DNA of 12,644 nt from Ardenticatenales bacterium (lineage in GTDB: Bacteria; Chloroflexota; Anaerolineae; Ardenticatenales; Ardenticatenaceae): contig JACCSL010000523.1 of NCBI GenBank assembly GCA_013812995.1, forward strand, positions 1 through 12,644, given 5' to 3'. The notes below the pieces were generated by a model. That model did not search any database and was not told the origin of the DNA. It saw only the letters and a list, made by a program, of their open reading frames with translations. The translations under genes were made by a program, and so were the position numbers. How positions within the stretch are numbered: position 1 is the first letter of the stretch; every line of letters starts with the position of its first letter. Below, piece by piece: positions 5,767 to 12,644 of this stretch.

Positions 5767-7503
5767 CTAGCCTGGCCGGGTGGGAAGATGAACGGTGAAC
5801 GTGCTCCCCTGCTCCTCGTGGCTGAACACCTCTACCTCGCCGCCGTGGAGCGCCACGATCTCCTTCACGATATGAAGCCCGAGCCCTAATCCACCAATCA
5901 GCTGGGCGCTGACATTCTTCGCCCGGTAGAAGCGGGTAAAGAGATGAGGCAGCGATTCCGCCGGGATTCCGATTCCCTGGTCGGAGATGCCAACGGAGAT
6001 ACGCCCCTCATGCTGTTCCACCCGTATCGTGACCTCGCCCCCCTCCGGGCTATATTTGACGGCGTTGCGGAGCAGATTCTGAAAAACCTGTTCCAGACGT
6101 AGCTCATCTCCCTCTATATCAAGCTGCTCGCAGGCAGAGATGAGCCGAACGGTATGTTTCTCCAGAGAGGGCTGGATCTCGTCAATCAGCCGCGCCATCA
6201 GGGCGCAGAGGTCCATCCTCGCCCGCTCGATGCTGAGCTGTCCCGTCTCGATGCGCGAGATATCCAGGAGCAACTCGATCAGGCGGTTGAGCCGCTCGGC
6301 CTGCTCATAGATAACATGCAACGCCCGCTGGTCGCGCTCGGTGATCACCCCCGTCTGTCCAATGCGCCGCTCCAGCAGCGAGGCGTAGCCGTGCAACACT
6401 GTGAGCGGCGTTTTGAGCTCGTGGGAGGCGATGGAGAGAAACTGATCGCGGATCTGCACCGCCTCCTGAGCCTCGCGGTAGAGCCAGGCATTGTCCACGG
6501 CCAGGGCCGCGCGCTGGGCTAGGGCCTCGGCCAGCTCCAACTCCGCCATGCCATACTCAGCAGCCCCCAACGTGATTACGCCACGTATCTGTTCGCGCAC
6601 CACCAGCGGCACCGCGAGGCAGCTGCTCCCGCCTATCTTCATATCCTCCAGAAGTCCGGCTTTGCCCTGCGTCAGTACCCGTTGGATAGCCGGACTATCG
6701 GCCAGATTGGCCACCTCCCGGACCCACTCCTCGCGTTGCGGGTCCACATGCGCCGCTGCCACTCTGGAAAACATCCCCTCCTCTGTGAGAATATCGATCA
6801 CACACCAGTCGGCCAGATCAGGAAGCACCAGCTTCGCCAGGTTGCGAAGAATCGTTTCATAGTCCAAGGAGGTGCCCAAAAGCCGCCCCGCCTCCGCCAG
6901 GAAGCGGAGCCGCTCCTCCGCCCGCTGTCGCTCTGCCACCTCGGCCTGGAGTGCCTTGTTGGCCGTGGCCAGCCCGGCGGTGCGCTCCGCCACGCGCCGC
7001 TCCAGCTCGCTGTGCGTCTGACGCAGCTCCAACTCCACCCGCTGCCGCTCGGCGATCTCCTGCTCCAGCGCCTGCTTCTTCTTGAACAACTCGACGAAAA
7101 CAGCGACCTTCGAGCGGAGAATATCCGGCACAACCGGCTTGAAGAGGTAATCCACCGCCCCCAGGGAGTAGCCCTGGAAGACATGCGTCTCGCTCTTGTT
7201 GATGGCAGTGATGAAGATAATCGGGGTCTGTTGGGAGCGCCCGCGCCCGCGAATGAGTTCCGCTGTCTCGAATCCGTCCATCCCTGGCATCTGGACATCC
7301 AGCAGGATCGCGGCAAAGTCCTGGTGGAGTAGCTGCTTGAGGGCCTCCTCGCCGGAGTACGCCTTGACGAGATTCTGCCCCAGATCCTGAAGGATGGCCT
7401 CCAGCACCAGAAGATTCTCCGGGCGATCATCCACCATGAGGATATTGACGCGAGGCTCACGGTCGGTGAGGTCGGTTGGTTCTACCATCGTTTGCTCTAA
7501 CAT
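5767..7503 (-). CDS. Receiver-GAF histidine kinase (REC at N-terminus)
   Basis: A 578-residue cytoplasmic kinase with no membrane segment. Domains: receiver about 19-138 with acid pair Asp25-Asp26, phospho-acceptor Asp69 in LLDVQMPGMDG, Thr99 and Lys122; coiled coil about 140-200 (repeated AERQR/AEVAERQRAEE); GAF about 201-345; dimerisation/phosphotransfer with His361 in SHELKTP; ATPase domain with NLLRNAVKYS (Asn480), DQGIGIP and GLGLGL. All kinase boxes are intact. A receiver in front of a kinase suggests that it takes phosphate, or a phosphorylation-driven shape change, from another protein (the upstream poly-HAMP kinase is the obvious candidate) and passes the signal on. There is no output domain, so a separate partner is needed. 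ATG 7503 overlaps the end of the methylesterase gene by 47 bases; its ribosome site is weak (AGGA 10 bases upstream), suggesting translational coupling. ATG 7488 is a possible alternative. A terminator follows. Confidence 0.9.
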   Translation of the reverse strand: MLEQTMVEPTDLTDREPRVNILMVDDRPENLLVLEAILQDLGQNLVKAYSGEEALKQLLHQDFAAILLDVQMPGMDGFETAELIRGRGRSQQTPIIFITAINKSETHVFQGYSLGAVDYLFKPVVPDILRSKVAVFVELFKKKQALEQEIAERQRVELELRQTHSELERRVAERTAGLATANKALQAEVAERQRAEERLRFLAEAGRLLGTSLDYETILRNLAKLVLPDLADWCVIDILTEEGMFSRVAAAHVDPQREEWVREVANLADSPAIQRVLTQGKAGLLEDMKIGGSSCLAVPLVVREQIRGVITLGAAEYGMAELELAEALAQRAALAVDNAWLYREAQEAVQIRDQFLSIASHELKTPLTVLHGYASLLERRIGQTGVITERDQRALHVIYEQAERLNRLIELLLDISRIETGQLSIERARMDLCALMARLIDEIQPSLEKHTVRLISACEQLDIEGDELRLEQVFQNLLRNAVKYSPEGGEVTIRVEQHEGRISVGISDQGIGIPAESLPHLFTRFYRAKNVSAQLIGGLGLGLHIVKEIVALHGGEVEVFSHEEQGSTFTVHLPTRPG

Positions 7504-8059
7504 GACAAAGAGTTCCTAGATAGGGGGCGATATCGGCAAGGGGCAATACCTGGTCGGCCGCTGTCCGGCGGAGTGCCTCCTCGGGCATGGTACGACTCTC
7601 GGCGCTGTTGGGGGATTGCACCACCGCCACGCCTCCTTGTGCCTTGATGGTCGCTAACCCTTCTGCGCCATCGCGGCTAGCGCCTGTCAGGATCACACCA
7701 ATGAGACGCGACCCGTAGACATCGGCCGCCGACTCGAATAATACATCAATGGAAGGCCGCGCATGGCATACGTGCTCATCGGTGGAGAGGGCAAAATGGC
7801 CCAGTTCTACGAGAAGATGGTAATCGGCTGGGGCCAGGTAGACTTGCCCCGGAACAATGAGGGCCTTGTCTTCCGTCTCAACAATGGGCAGGTGACTCAC
7901 GGCCTGGAGCGCGGCCAGCAACAACCCGCCCGACTCCTTGTGGCGGTGCTGGACGATGGCAATCGGGAGGGGAAAGGTGGCAGGAAGCGCCGCCAGTAGC
8001 AGGCGGAGCGCATTCAACCCCCCCAGGGAGGTTCCCACCACCACCAGATCGAAGTGCAT
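7457..8059 (-). CDS. CheB-type protein-glutamate methylesterase, no receiver domain
   Basis: A 200-residue protein equal to the catalytic half of CheB, which removes methyl groups from glutamyl residues of receptors and can deamidate glutamine. The triad is visible: Ser11 in GTSLGG, His38 in VQHRH, Asp130 in TGASRDGAEG. PGQVYLAPADYHLLVE and ARPSIDVLFESAA are typical of the stand-alone CheB-like family that sits beside hybrid kinases. The usual N-terminal receiver is absent, and the frame begins directly at the catalytic domain, so phosphorylation cannot switch it on in cis; control by protein contact with a partner receiver is an inference. ATG 8059 overlaps the CheR stop as TAATG, and its 3' end overlaps the second kinase by 47 bases. 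Confidence 0.9.
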   Translation of the reverse strand: MHFDLVVVGTSLGGLNALRLLLAALPATFPLPIAIVQHRHKESGGLLLAALQAVSHLPIVETEDKALIVPGQVYLAPADYHLLVELGHFALSTDEHVCHARPSIDVLFESAADVYGSRLIGVILTGASRDGAEGLATIKAQGGVAVVQSPNSAESRTMPEEALRRTAADQVLPLADIAPYLGTLCHVRANDGRTNRPHRP

Positions 8060-8898
8060 TAGAGCAATTTCCGGTAGAGCTTGGCCTCTGTATCGATGTC
8101 AGCGTAGGCTGGCTCGTACGGGGTAAATCGGAGGGATTCCCGGCTCCCCAGAGCGAGGATGCCAAATGTGCCAAGGCTCTCATACAGGAGACGATGGACC
8201 CGATCCTGAAGCTCTTTGTTGAAATAGATCAGCACGTTTCGGCAAAACACGACGTGGAACTCGTTAAAGGAGCCATCGGTGGCCAGATTGTGCTGGGCAA
8301 AAATCACGTTCTCTTGTAAGGAGTCGTGCAACATGGCACGGTCATACGCCGCTGTGTAGTAATGGGAAAAAGTACGTGTTCCCCCTGCCTGCTGGTAGTT
8401 TTTGGTGTAATCCTGCATCTTCTCCAGCGGAAAGACGCCCTCTTTGGCCTTTGCCAGCACCACCTCGTTCATGTCTGTGGCGTAGAGGCGGCAACGATCA
8501 TACAACCCTTCCTCCTTCAGGAGAATTGCCATTGAATATACCTCTTCCCCCGTGGAGCAGCCCGCGTGCCAGATGCGGATGAAAGGATAGGTTCGCAATA
8601 GCGGCACCACCCTGCGCCGGAACGCCAGATAGAACGTGGGGTCCCGGAACAGGGCGGTGACATGAACTGACATGGTGAGCAGGAATCGCTCCATACATCG
8701 GGGCTCGTGCAGGAGACGCGCCTGGAGGGCGGAAATGCTCTTAAGCCCCTCCTCGCGTACGAAGTGCAGAATACGCCGTCGCAGCGAGGCAGGGGCATAA
8801 TCCCGAAAGTCGAACCCATAGTGGCGAAAGACACCTTCCAGAAGCAGAGACATCTCGATCTCTTCGAGGGACTTATCCTGCACCAGCATCATACTCAC
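8059..8898 (-). CDS. CheR-type SAM-dependent protein-glutamate methyltransferase
   Basis: A 279-residue soluble CheR-family enzyme that transfers methyl from S-adenosylmethionine to glutamate side chains. The N-terminal helical part (about 15-95) contains [16 protein letters not shown]. The SAM-binding signature [17 protein letters not shown] (about 108-124), YATDMN, and [10 protein letters not shown] of the CheR catalytic domain are all present. No TPR or other extra domain follows, so this is the minimal form. The start overlaps the stop of the large kinase: GTG 8896-8898 shares bases with TGA 8895-8897. An ATG two codons in (8892) is an equally possible start. No receptor with MCP domain is in view, so the substrate may be one of the flanking kinases (inference). 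Confidence 0.92.
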   Translation of the reverse strand: MSMMLVQDKSLEEIEMSLLLEGVFRHYGFDFRDYAPASLRRRILHFVREEGLKSISALQARLLHEPRCMERFLLTMSVHVTALFRDPTFYLAFRRRVVPLLRTYPFIRIWHAGCSTGEEVYSMAILLKEEGLYDRCRLYATDMNEVVLAKAKEGVFPLEKMQDYTKNYQQAGGTRTFSHYYTAAYDRAMLHDSLQENVIFAQHNLATDGSFNEFHVVFCRNVLIYFNKELQDRVHRLLYESLGTFGILALGSRESLRFTPYEPAYADIDTEAKLYRKLL

Positions 8899-11800
8899 TT
8901 ATAGAGCCAAACTCGCAGGAGCGAGAGCAGTTGGTCATTGTCTACTGGTTTGGCGATGTAATCCGATGCCCCCGCCTCGATGCATTTCTCCCGGTCCCCC
9001 TTCATGGCTTTTGCGGTGAGGGCAATGATAGGGAGATCCTTGAAGCGATTGACCTTGCGGACGGCACGGATGGTCTCGTAGCCATCCATCTCCGGCATCA
9101 TAACGTCCATCAGCACGATGTCTACATCGTCCCCCTGCTGGAGCATATCGATGGCGTCTCGACCATTTTCGGCATAGGTAACCTTCATCGTGTACCGTTC
9201 CAGCAGGCTGGTCAGGGCGAAGATGTTTCGCACATCGTCATCCACCACCAGTACCTTCTTGTCGCGGAGCACCGGATCCTGTTGGCGTAGTTGCTCCAAC
9301 ATGCGGCGCTTGGGCTCCGGCAGGTTGGCCTGCACCAGGTGGAGGAAGAGCGACACCTCATCCAGCAGCCGCTCCGGGGACTTCACATCCTTGATGATAA
9401 TCGTATCTGCGATACGCCGCAGTTGGGTCTCTTCCTTGCGGGTCAGTTCTTTGCCGGTGTAGATGATGATGGGCAGGTCGGCCAGCCCGAGATCCTTCTT
9501 GATCTTCTTGATGAGCTCGATCCCCGGCATGTCCGGCAGCCCCAGGTCGAGTACCATACAATCGATAGGCTGCTGCTGTAGAACCTTCATCGCCTCCGCC
9601 CCCGTGCCCACGGCAATCGTTTGGACAGAATCGTTGCCAATCAGCTCGACGATACTCGCGCGCTGGATCGGATCATCCTCTACTACCAGCAACTGCCGTG
9701 CCTGCCGCTCGACGAAACCCTTGATGGTGCTCAGGGCATCACCGAGATCAGTGGGGTCTACAGGTTTCGCCAGATAGGCGAGGGCCCCCTGCTGGAGACC
9801 CCGCTGACGCTCCTCGTCAATCGCGGAAATGATATGGATGGGGATGTGGCGCGTGTTCAGATCGTGCTTCAGGCAGTCCAGCACCGTCCACCCATCCATG
9901 ACGGGCAGGCGAATGTCCAGGGTGATGGCGGTTGGTTTGAGGAGGCGGGCCAGTGCCAGGCCCGTATCACCCTGCGAGGCGACCACCCCCTTGAAGCCCT
10001 TCTCCCGTGCCTTGTCCAGGAGAATCCGGGCAAAGTTGACATCGTCCTCCACGATGAGGAGAACCCGGTCATCGGGGCTCAGGTGCTCCCGGTCATCGGG
10101 CACCTCCCCCATCACAAGCGACGCGGGATCGGCCTCAATGATCATGTCGGGGCGCAAGCGATGGCGTTCCCCGGCCCCGCCGTTCGGGCTTGCGTTCTCG
10201 CTCGACTCCTCGTACAGGTGGGGCAGATGGGTCGGGTAGCTCAGGGGCAGGTAGAGCACAAAGGTGCTTCCCTGACCGGGCGTGCTGACGAGCGTGATCT
10301 CGCCGCCCAGGAGGCGCGCGATTTCCCGGCTGATGGAGAGGCCCAACCCCGTTCCGCCATATTTGCGGCTCGTGGTGCCATCCGCCTGCTGGAACGCCTC
10401 AAAGATAAGACGCTGCTTCTCCAGCGGAATCCCGATGCCTGTGTCGGTAACGGCAAACGCAATGACACTATCGGCCTGACTCAGCGTTTCATGGTCTCTG
10501 CTCCACCCGCGAATGGCCGTGGTTACCTGCAACACCACTTCCCCCTGCGCGGTAAACTTGAAGGCATTGGCCAGCAGGTTTTTGAGAACCTGTTGTAGCC
10601 GCTTGGCGTCCGTCTGAATAGATTCGGGGAGGCTCGTATCCAGCTCGACATCGAAGCGGAGTCCCTTGTTCTCCGCCACCTGGACGAAGGTACGCTCGAC
10701 GAAATCCTGAAGCTCCGGGAACTGGACCTCGCTGACATCAACCGTCATCATCCCGGACTCGATCTTGGTGAGGTCCAGAATCTCGTTGATGAGGGCCAGC
10801 AGGTCCGCGCCCGAGGCGTGAATGGTGCGGGCGAATTCCAACTGCTTGTCAGTGAGATTCGTCTCGCTGTTCTCTGCCAGAAGCTTGGAGAGGATGAGCA
10901 TGCTGTTGAGCGGGGTGCGCAGCTCGTGGGACATGTTGGCGAGGAACTCGGATTTGTACTTCGAGGTGAGGGCGAGTTGCTCGGCCTTCTCCTCCAGCGC
11001 CCGCCGCGCCAACTCGATCTCGTTGTTCTTGCGCTCGACCTCCCGGTTCTGGCCAGCGAGCAGTTCTGCTTTTTCTTCCAGCTCCTCGTTCGTCTGCTGG
11101 AGCTGCTCGCGCTGCTGCTTGAGCAGTTCCTCGGATGCCTGGAGCGACTTGGCCTGCTGCTCCAACCGCTTATTGGTCTCGGTCAACTCCTGCTGCTGTC
11201 CCTGTAGCTCCTCGGCCAGGGCCTGGGATTGTTTGAGTAGTTCCTCCGTCCTCATGCTGGCAGCAATCGTGTTCAACACGATGGCGATACTCTCCGTCAG
11301 CTGGTCGAGGAAGGCGAGGTGAATCTCGCTGAAACGGTGGAAGGAGGCCAGCTCGATCACCGCCTTGACCTGCTCCTCAAAGACCACCGGTAGCACGACG
11401 ACGTTGTTGGGGGTCGCCTCGCCCAGCCCTGAGTTGATCTTGATGTAATCCCCAGGAACCTCGGTGAGGAGAATCCGCTCTTTTTCCATCGCGCACTGAC
11501 CTACCAGCCCCTCGCCCAACTGGAAACGGTTCGCCAGGTGTTTTCGCTCCCGGTAGGCATACGAGCTGAGCAGCCGCAGTTCCGGGTCCGCTACACTCTC
11601 CCCATCCACGATATAGAAGACGCCATGCTGCGCGAAGACCAACGGTGCCAGCTCGGAGAGGATCAGCTTGGAGACGGTGCTGAGTTCGCGCTGCCCCTGT
11701 AACATGCGGGTGAAGCGCGCCAGGTTCGTCTTGAGCCAGTCCTGCTCGGTGTTTTTCTGCGTGGTGTCGCGCAGGTTGGCAATCATCTGGTTGATGTTGT

Positions 11801-12644
11801 CCTTGAGGACTGCTACCTCGCCCTGCGCCTCGACGGCGATGGTTCGCGTCAGATCCCCCTTCGTCACCGCCGTCGCGATCTCGGAAATCGTGCGAATCTG
11901 CGTCGTCAGGTTAGCGGCGAGCTGGTTCACATTGTCCGTGAGGTCGCGCCAGGTTCCAGACGCACCTGGCACCTTGGCCTGACCGCCGAGTTTCCCCTCG
12001 ATACCCACCTCGCGTGCCACTGTGGTGACCTGATCGGCGAAGGTGGCGAGCGTCTCGATCATCTCGTTGATGGTGTCTGCCAGAGTGGCAATTTCCCCCT
12101 TGGCCTCCAGCGCCAGCTTGCGGTTCAGATCGCCGTTCGCGACCGCCGTTACGACGCGGGCGATACCGCGCACCTGGGCTGTCAGGTTGCTCGCCATTGA
12201 GTTCACATTGTCCGTCAGATCCTTCCAGACACCCGCGACCCCCTTCACGTCGGCCTGACCGCCGAGTTTCCCCTCGGTACCGACCTCGCGCGCCACGCGC
12301 GTCACCTCGGCCGCGAAGCTGTTGAGCTGGTCAACCATCGTGTTGATCGTGTTTTTCAGGTCCAGAATCTCGCCCTTTACGTCCACCGTGATCTTCTTCG
12401 ACAGGTCCCCGTTCGCAATCGCTGTCGAGACCTCCGCGATGTTACGCACCTGAGCCGTCAGGTTGTTCGCCATCAGGTTCACGTTGTCCGTCAGGTCCTT
12501 CCACGTTCCGGCCACGCCTTTCACCTGCGCCTGACCGCCGAGTTTCCCCTCGGTACCGACCTCGCGCGCCACGCGCGTCACCTCGGCCGCGAAGCTGTTG
12601 AGCTGGTCAACCATCGTGTTGATCGTGTTTTTCAGGTCCAGAAT
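8895..12644 (-). CDS. Poly-HAMP hybrid histidine kinase with GAF and three receivers, 5' end outside window
   Basis: The frame is open through the right edge, so the true N-terminus is missing; 1249 residues are visible. Counting from Met at 12614, the order is: three 92-residue HAMP-type repeats (1-276), of the kind carrying [13 protein letters not shown] and [10 protein letters not shown] known from group III kinases such as fungal Nik1/Os-1; GAF about 310-450; long coiled coil about 455-550; kinase core with His563 in [25 protein letters not shown] and GTGLGL; receiver 1 about 851-965 (Asp900); receiver 2 about 974-1094 (Asp1023); receiver 3 about 1118-1239 (Asp1170). All three receivers keep their acidic pocket, but in receiver 2 the conserved Lys is followed by Asp (IIKDV) rather than the usual Pro. 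It is predicted to autophosphorylate and feed an internal or intermolecular relay. No membrane segment is in the visible part. It heads an operon with CheR, CheB and a second kinase. Confidence 0.93.
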   Translation of the reverse strand: MLDLKNTINTMVDQLNSFAAEVTRVAREVGTEGKLGGQAQVKGVAGTWKDLTDNVNLMANNLTAQVRNIAEVSTAIANGDLSKKITVDVKGEILDLKNTINTMVDQLNSFAAEVTRVAREVGTEGKLGGQADVKGVAGVWKDLTDNVNSMASNLTAQVRGIARVVTAVANGDLNRKLALEAKGEIATLADTINEMIETLATFADQVTTVAREVGIEGKLGGQAKVPGASGTWRDLTDNVNQLAANLTTQIRTISEIATAVTKGDLTRTIAVEAQGEVAVLKDNINQMIANLRDTTQKNTEQDWLKTNLARFTRMLQGQRELSTVSKLILSELAPLVFAQHGVFYIVDGESVADPELRLLSSYAYRERKHLANRFQLGEGLVGQCAMEKERILLTEVPGDYIKINSGLGEATPNNVVVLPVVFEEQVKAVIELASFHRFSEIHLAFLDQLTESIAIVLNTIAASMRTEELLKQSQALAEELQGQQQELTETNKRLEQQAKSLQASEELLKQQREQLQQTNEELEEKAELLAGQNREVERKNNEIELARRALEEKAEQLALTSKYKSEFLANMSHELRTPLNSMLILSKLLAENSETNLTDKQLEFARTIHASGADLLALINEILDLTKIESGMMTVDVSEVQFPELQDFVERTFVQVAENKGLRFDVELDTSLPESIQTDAKRLQQVLKNLLANAFKFTAQGEVVLQVTTAIRGWSRDHETLSQADSVIAFAVTDTGIGIPLEKQRLIFEAFQQADGTTSRKYGGTGLGLSISREIARLLGGEITLVSTPGQGSTFVLYLPLSYPTHLPHLYEESSENASPNGGAGERHRLRPDMIIEADPASLVMGEVPDDREHLSPDDRVLLIVEDDVNFARILLDKAREKGFKGVVASQGDTGLALARLLKPTAITLDIRLPVMDGWTVLDCLKHDLNTRHIPIHIISAIDEERQRGLQQGALAYLAKPVDPTDLGDALSTIKGFVERQARQLLVVEDDPIQRASIVELIGNDSVQTIAVGTGAEAMKVLQQQPIDCMVLDLGLPDMPGIELIKKIKKDLGLADLPIIIYTGKELTRKEETQLRRIADTIIIKDVKSPERLLDEVSLFLHLVQANLPEPKRRMLEQLRQQDPVLRDKKVLVVDDDVRNIFALTSLLERYTMKVTYAENGRDAIDMLQQGDDVDIVLMDVMMPEMDGYETIRAVRKVNRFKDLPIIALTAKAMKGDREKCIEAGASDYIAKPVDNDQLLSLLRVWLYK
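11787..12644 (-). repeat. Tandem HAMP-coding repeats, 276-bp period
   Basis: Within the large kinase gene the coding units 12339-12614, 12063-12338 and 11787-12062 each encode 92 residues and align in register (Met at each unit start). The stretch 12529-12644 is identical base for base to 12253-12368 (116 bases, cut only by the window edge), while the neighbouring parts of the same units and the third unit have diverged. The array continues past the right edge. Confidence 0.9.

Noticed and set aside
5551..5889. Plus-strand 112-codon frame crossing the terminator into the kinase gene
   Set aside because: It is composed of repeat sequence followed by the complement of the kinase C-terminus.
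9621..10598. Plus-strand open frame of 325 codons opposite the hybrid kinase
   Set aside because: Mirror frame of receiver and kinase-core coding sequence; no recognisable motif and no ribosome site that stands out.
12612..12614. ATG as the start of the large kinase
   Set aside because: The frame stays open to the window edge and the ten preceding codons encode the same [10 protein letters not shown] sequence found before the next repeat, so this Met is internal.
11787..12644. Methyl-accepting chemotaxis receptor signalling domain, suggested by the tandem helices beside CheR and CheB
   Set aside because: The repeats carry the [10 protein letters not shown] and DLTDNVN signatures of poly-HAMP group III kinases and continue into a histidine kinase core; no MCP hairpin tip motif is present.

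Overview
The window holds six genes, all on the minus strand, so transcription runs from high to low coordinates. It is G+C-rich (about 60% by eye) and most of it encodes bacterial signal transduction. A free-living environmental bacterium with a large two-component repertoire is likely. The signal-peptide sortase with an LGFP-like N-terminal region, next to mosaic GAF/PAS/REC kinases, is reminiscent of Chloroflexota. That assignment is a recollection-level inference; no rRNA or marker gene is present to settle it.

Region 1 (12644 down to 5767) is a tightly packed signalling operon. It begins with a large hybrid histidine kinase, truncated by the window edge, with tandem 92-residue HAMP repeats, GAF, coiled coil, kinase core and three receivers. 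The stop of the kinase overlaps the start of a CheR-type methyltransferase by 3 bases. The stop of CheR overlaps the start of a CheB-type methylesterase by 1 base. The methylesterase overlaps a second kinase (REC-coiled coil-GAF-kinase) by 47 bases. A clear intrinsic terminator (5714-5741) closes the unit. No chemoreceptor, CheA or CheW is visible, so CheR and CheB appear to serve the two kinases rather than flagellar chemotaxis. The likely logic is that the poly-HAMP kinase senses and relays phosphate, directly or indirectly, to the N-terminal receiver of the second kinase, with methylation as a possible adaptation layer.

Region 2 (5296-5766) is a 471-base gap made largely of palindromic repeats: a 152-base MITE-like element with perfect 18-bp terminal inverted repeats and an apparent 11-bp target duplication (5411-5562), a second, degenerate inverted-repeat block (5572-5704), the terminator, and a good sigma70-type promoter (5362-5391) for the next gene.

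Region 3 (5295 down to 1) starts a new transcription unit: a membrane-anchored Cache-HAMP-PAS-GAF-PAS-GGDEF-EAL protein with intact cyclase, inhibitory-site and phosphodiesterase motifs, then an exported sortase-family transpeptidase 35 bases downstream, then a short-spaced hypothetical gene that runs off the left edge. This layout suggests, but does not prove, a link between cyclic di-GMP and cell-surface processing. The families are all known; the least ordinary parts are the intergenic mobile-like repeat, the recently homogenised HAMP repeats and the cyclic di-GMP/sortase pairing.
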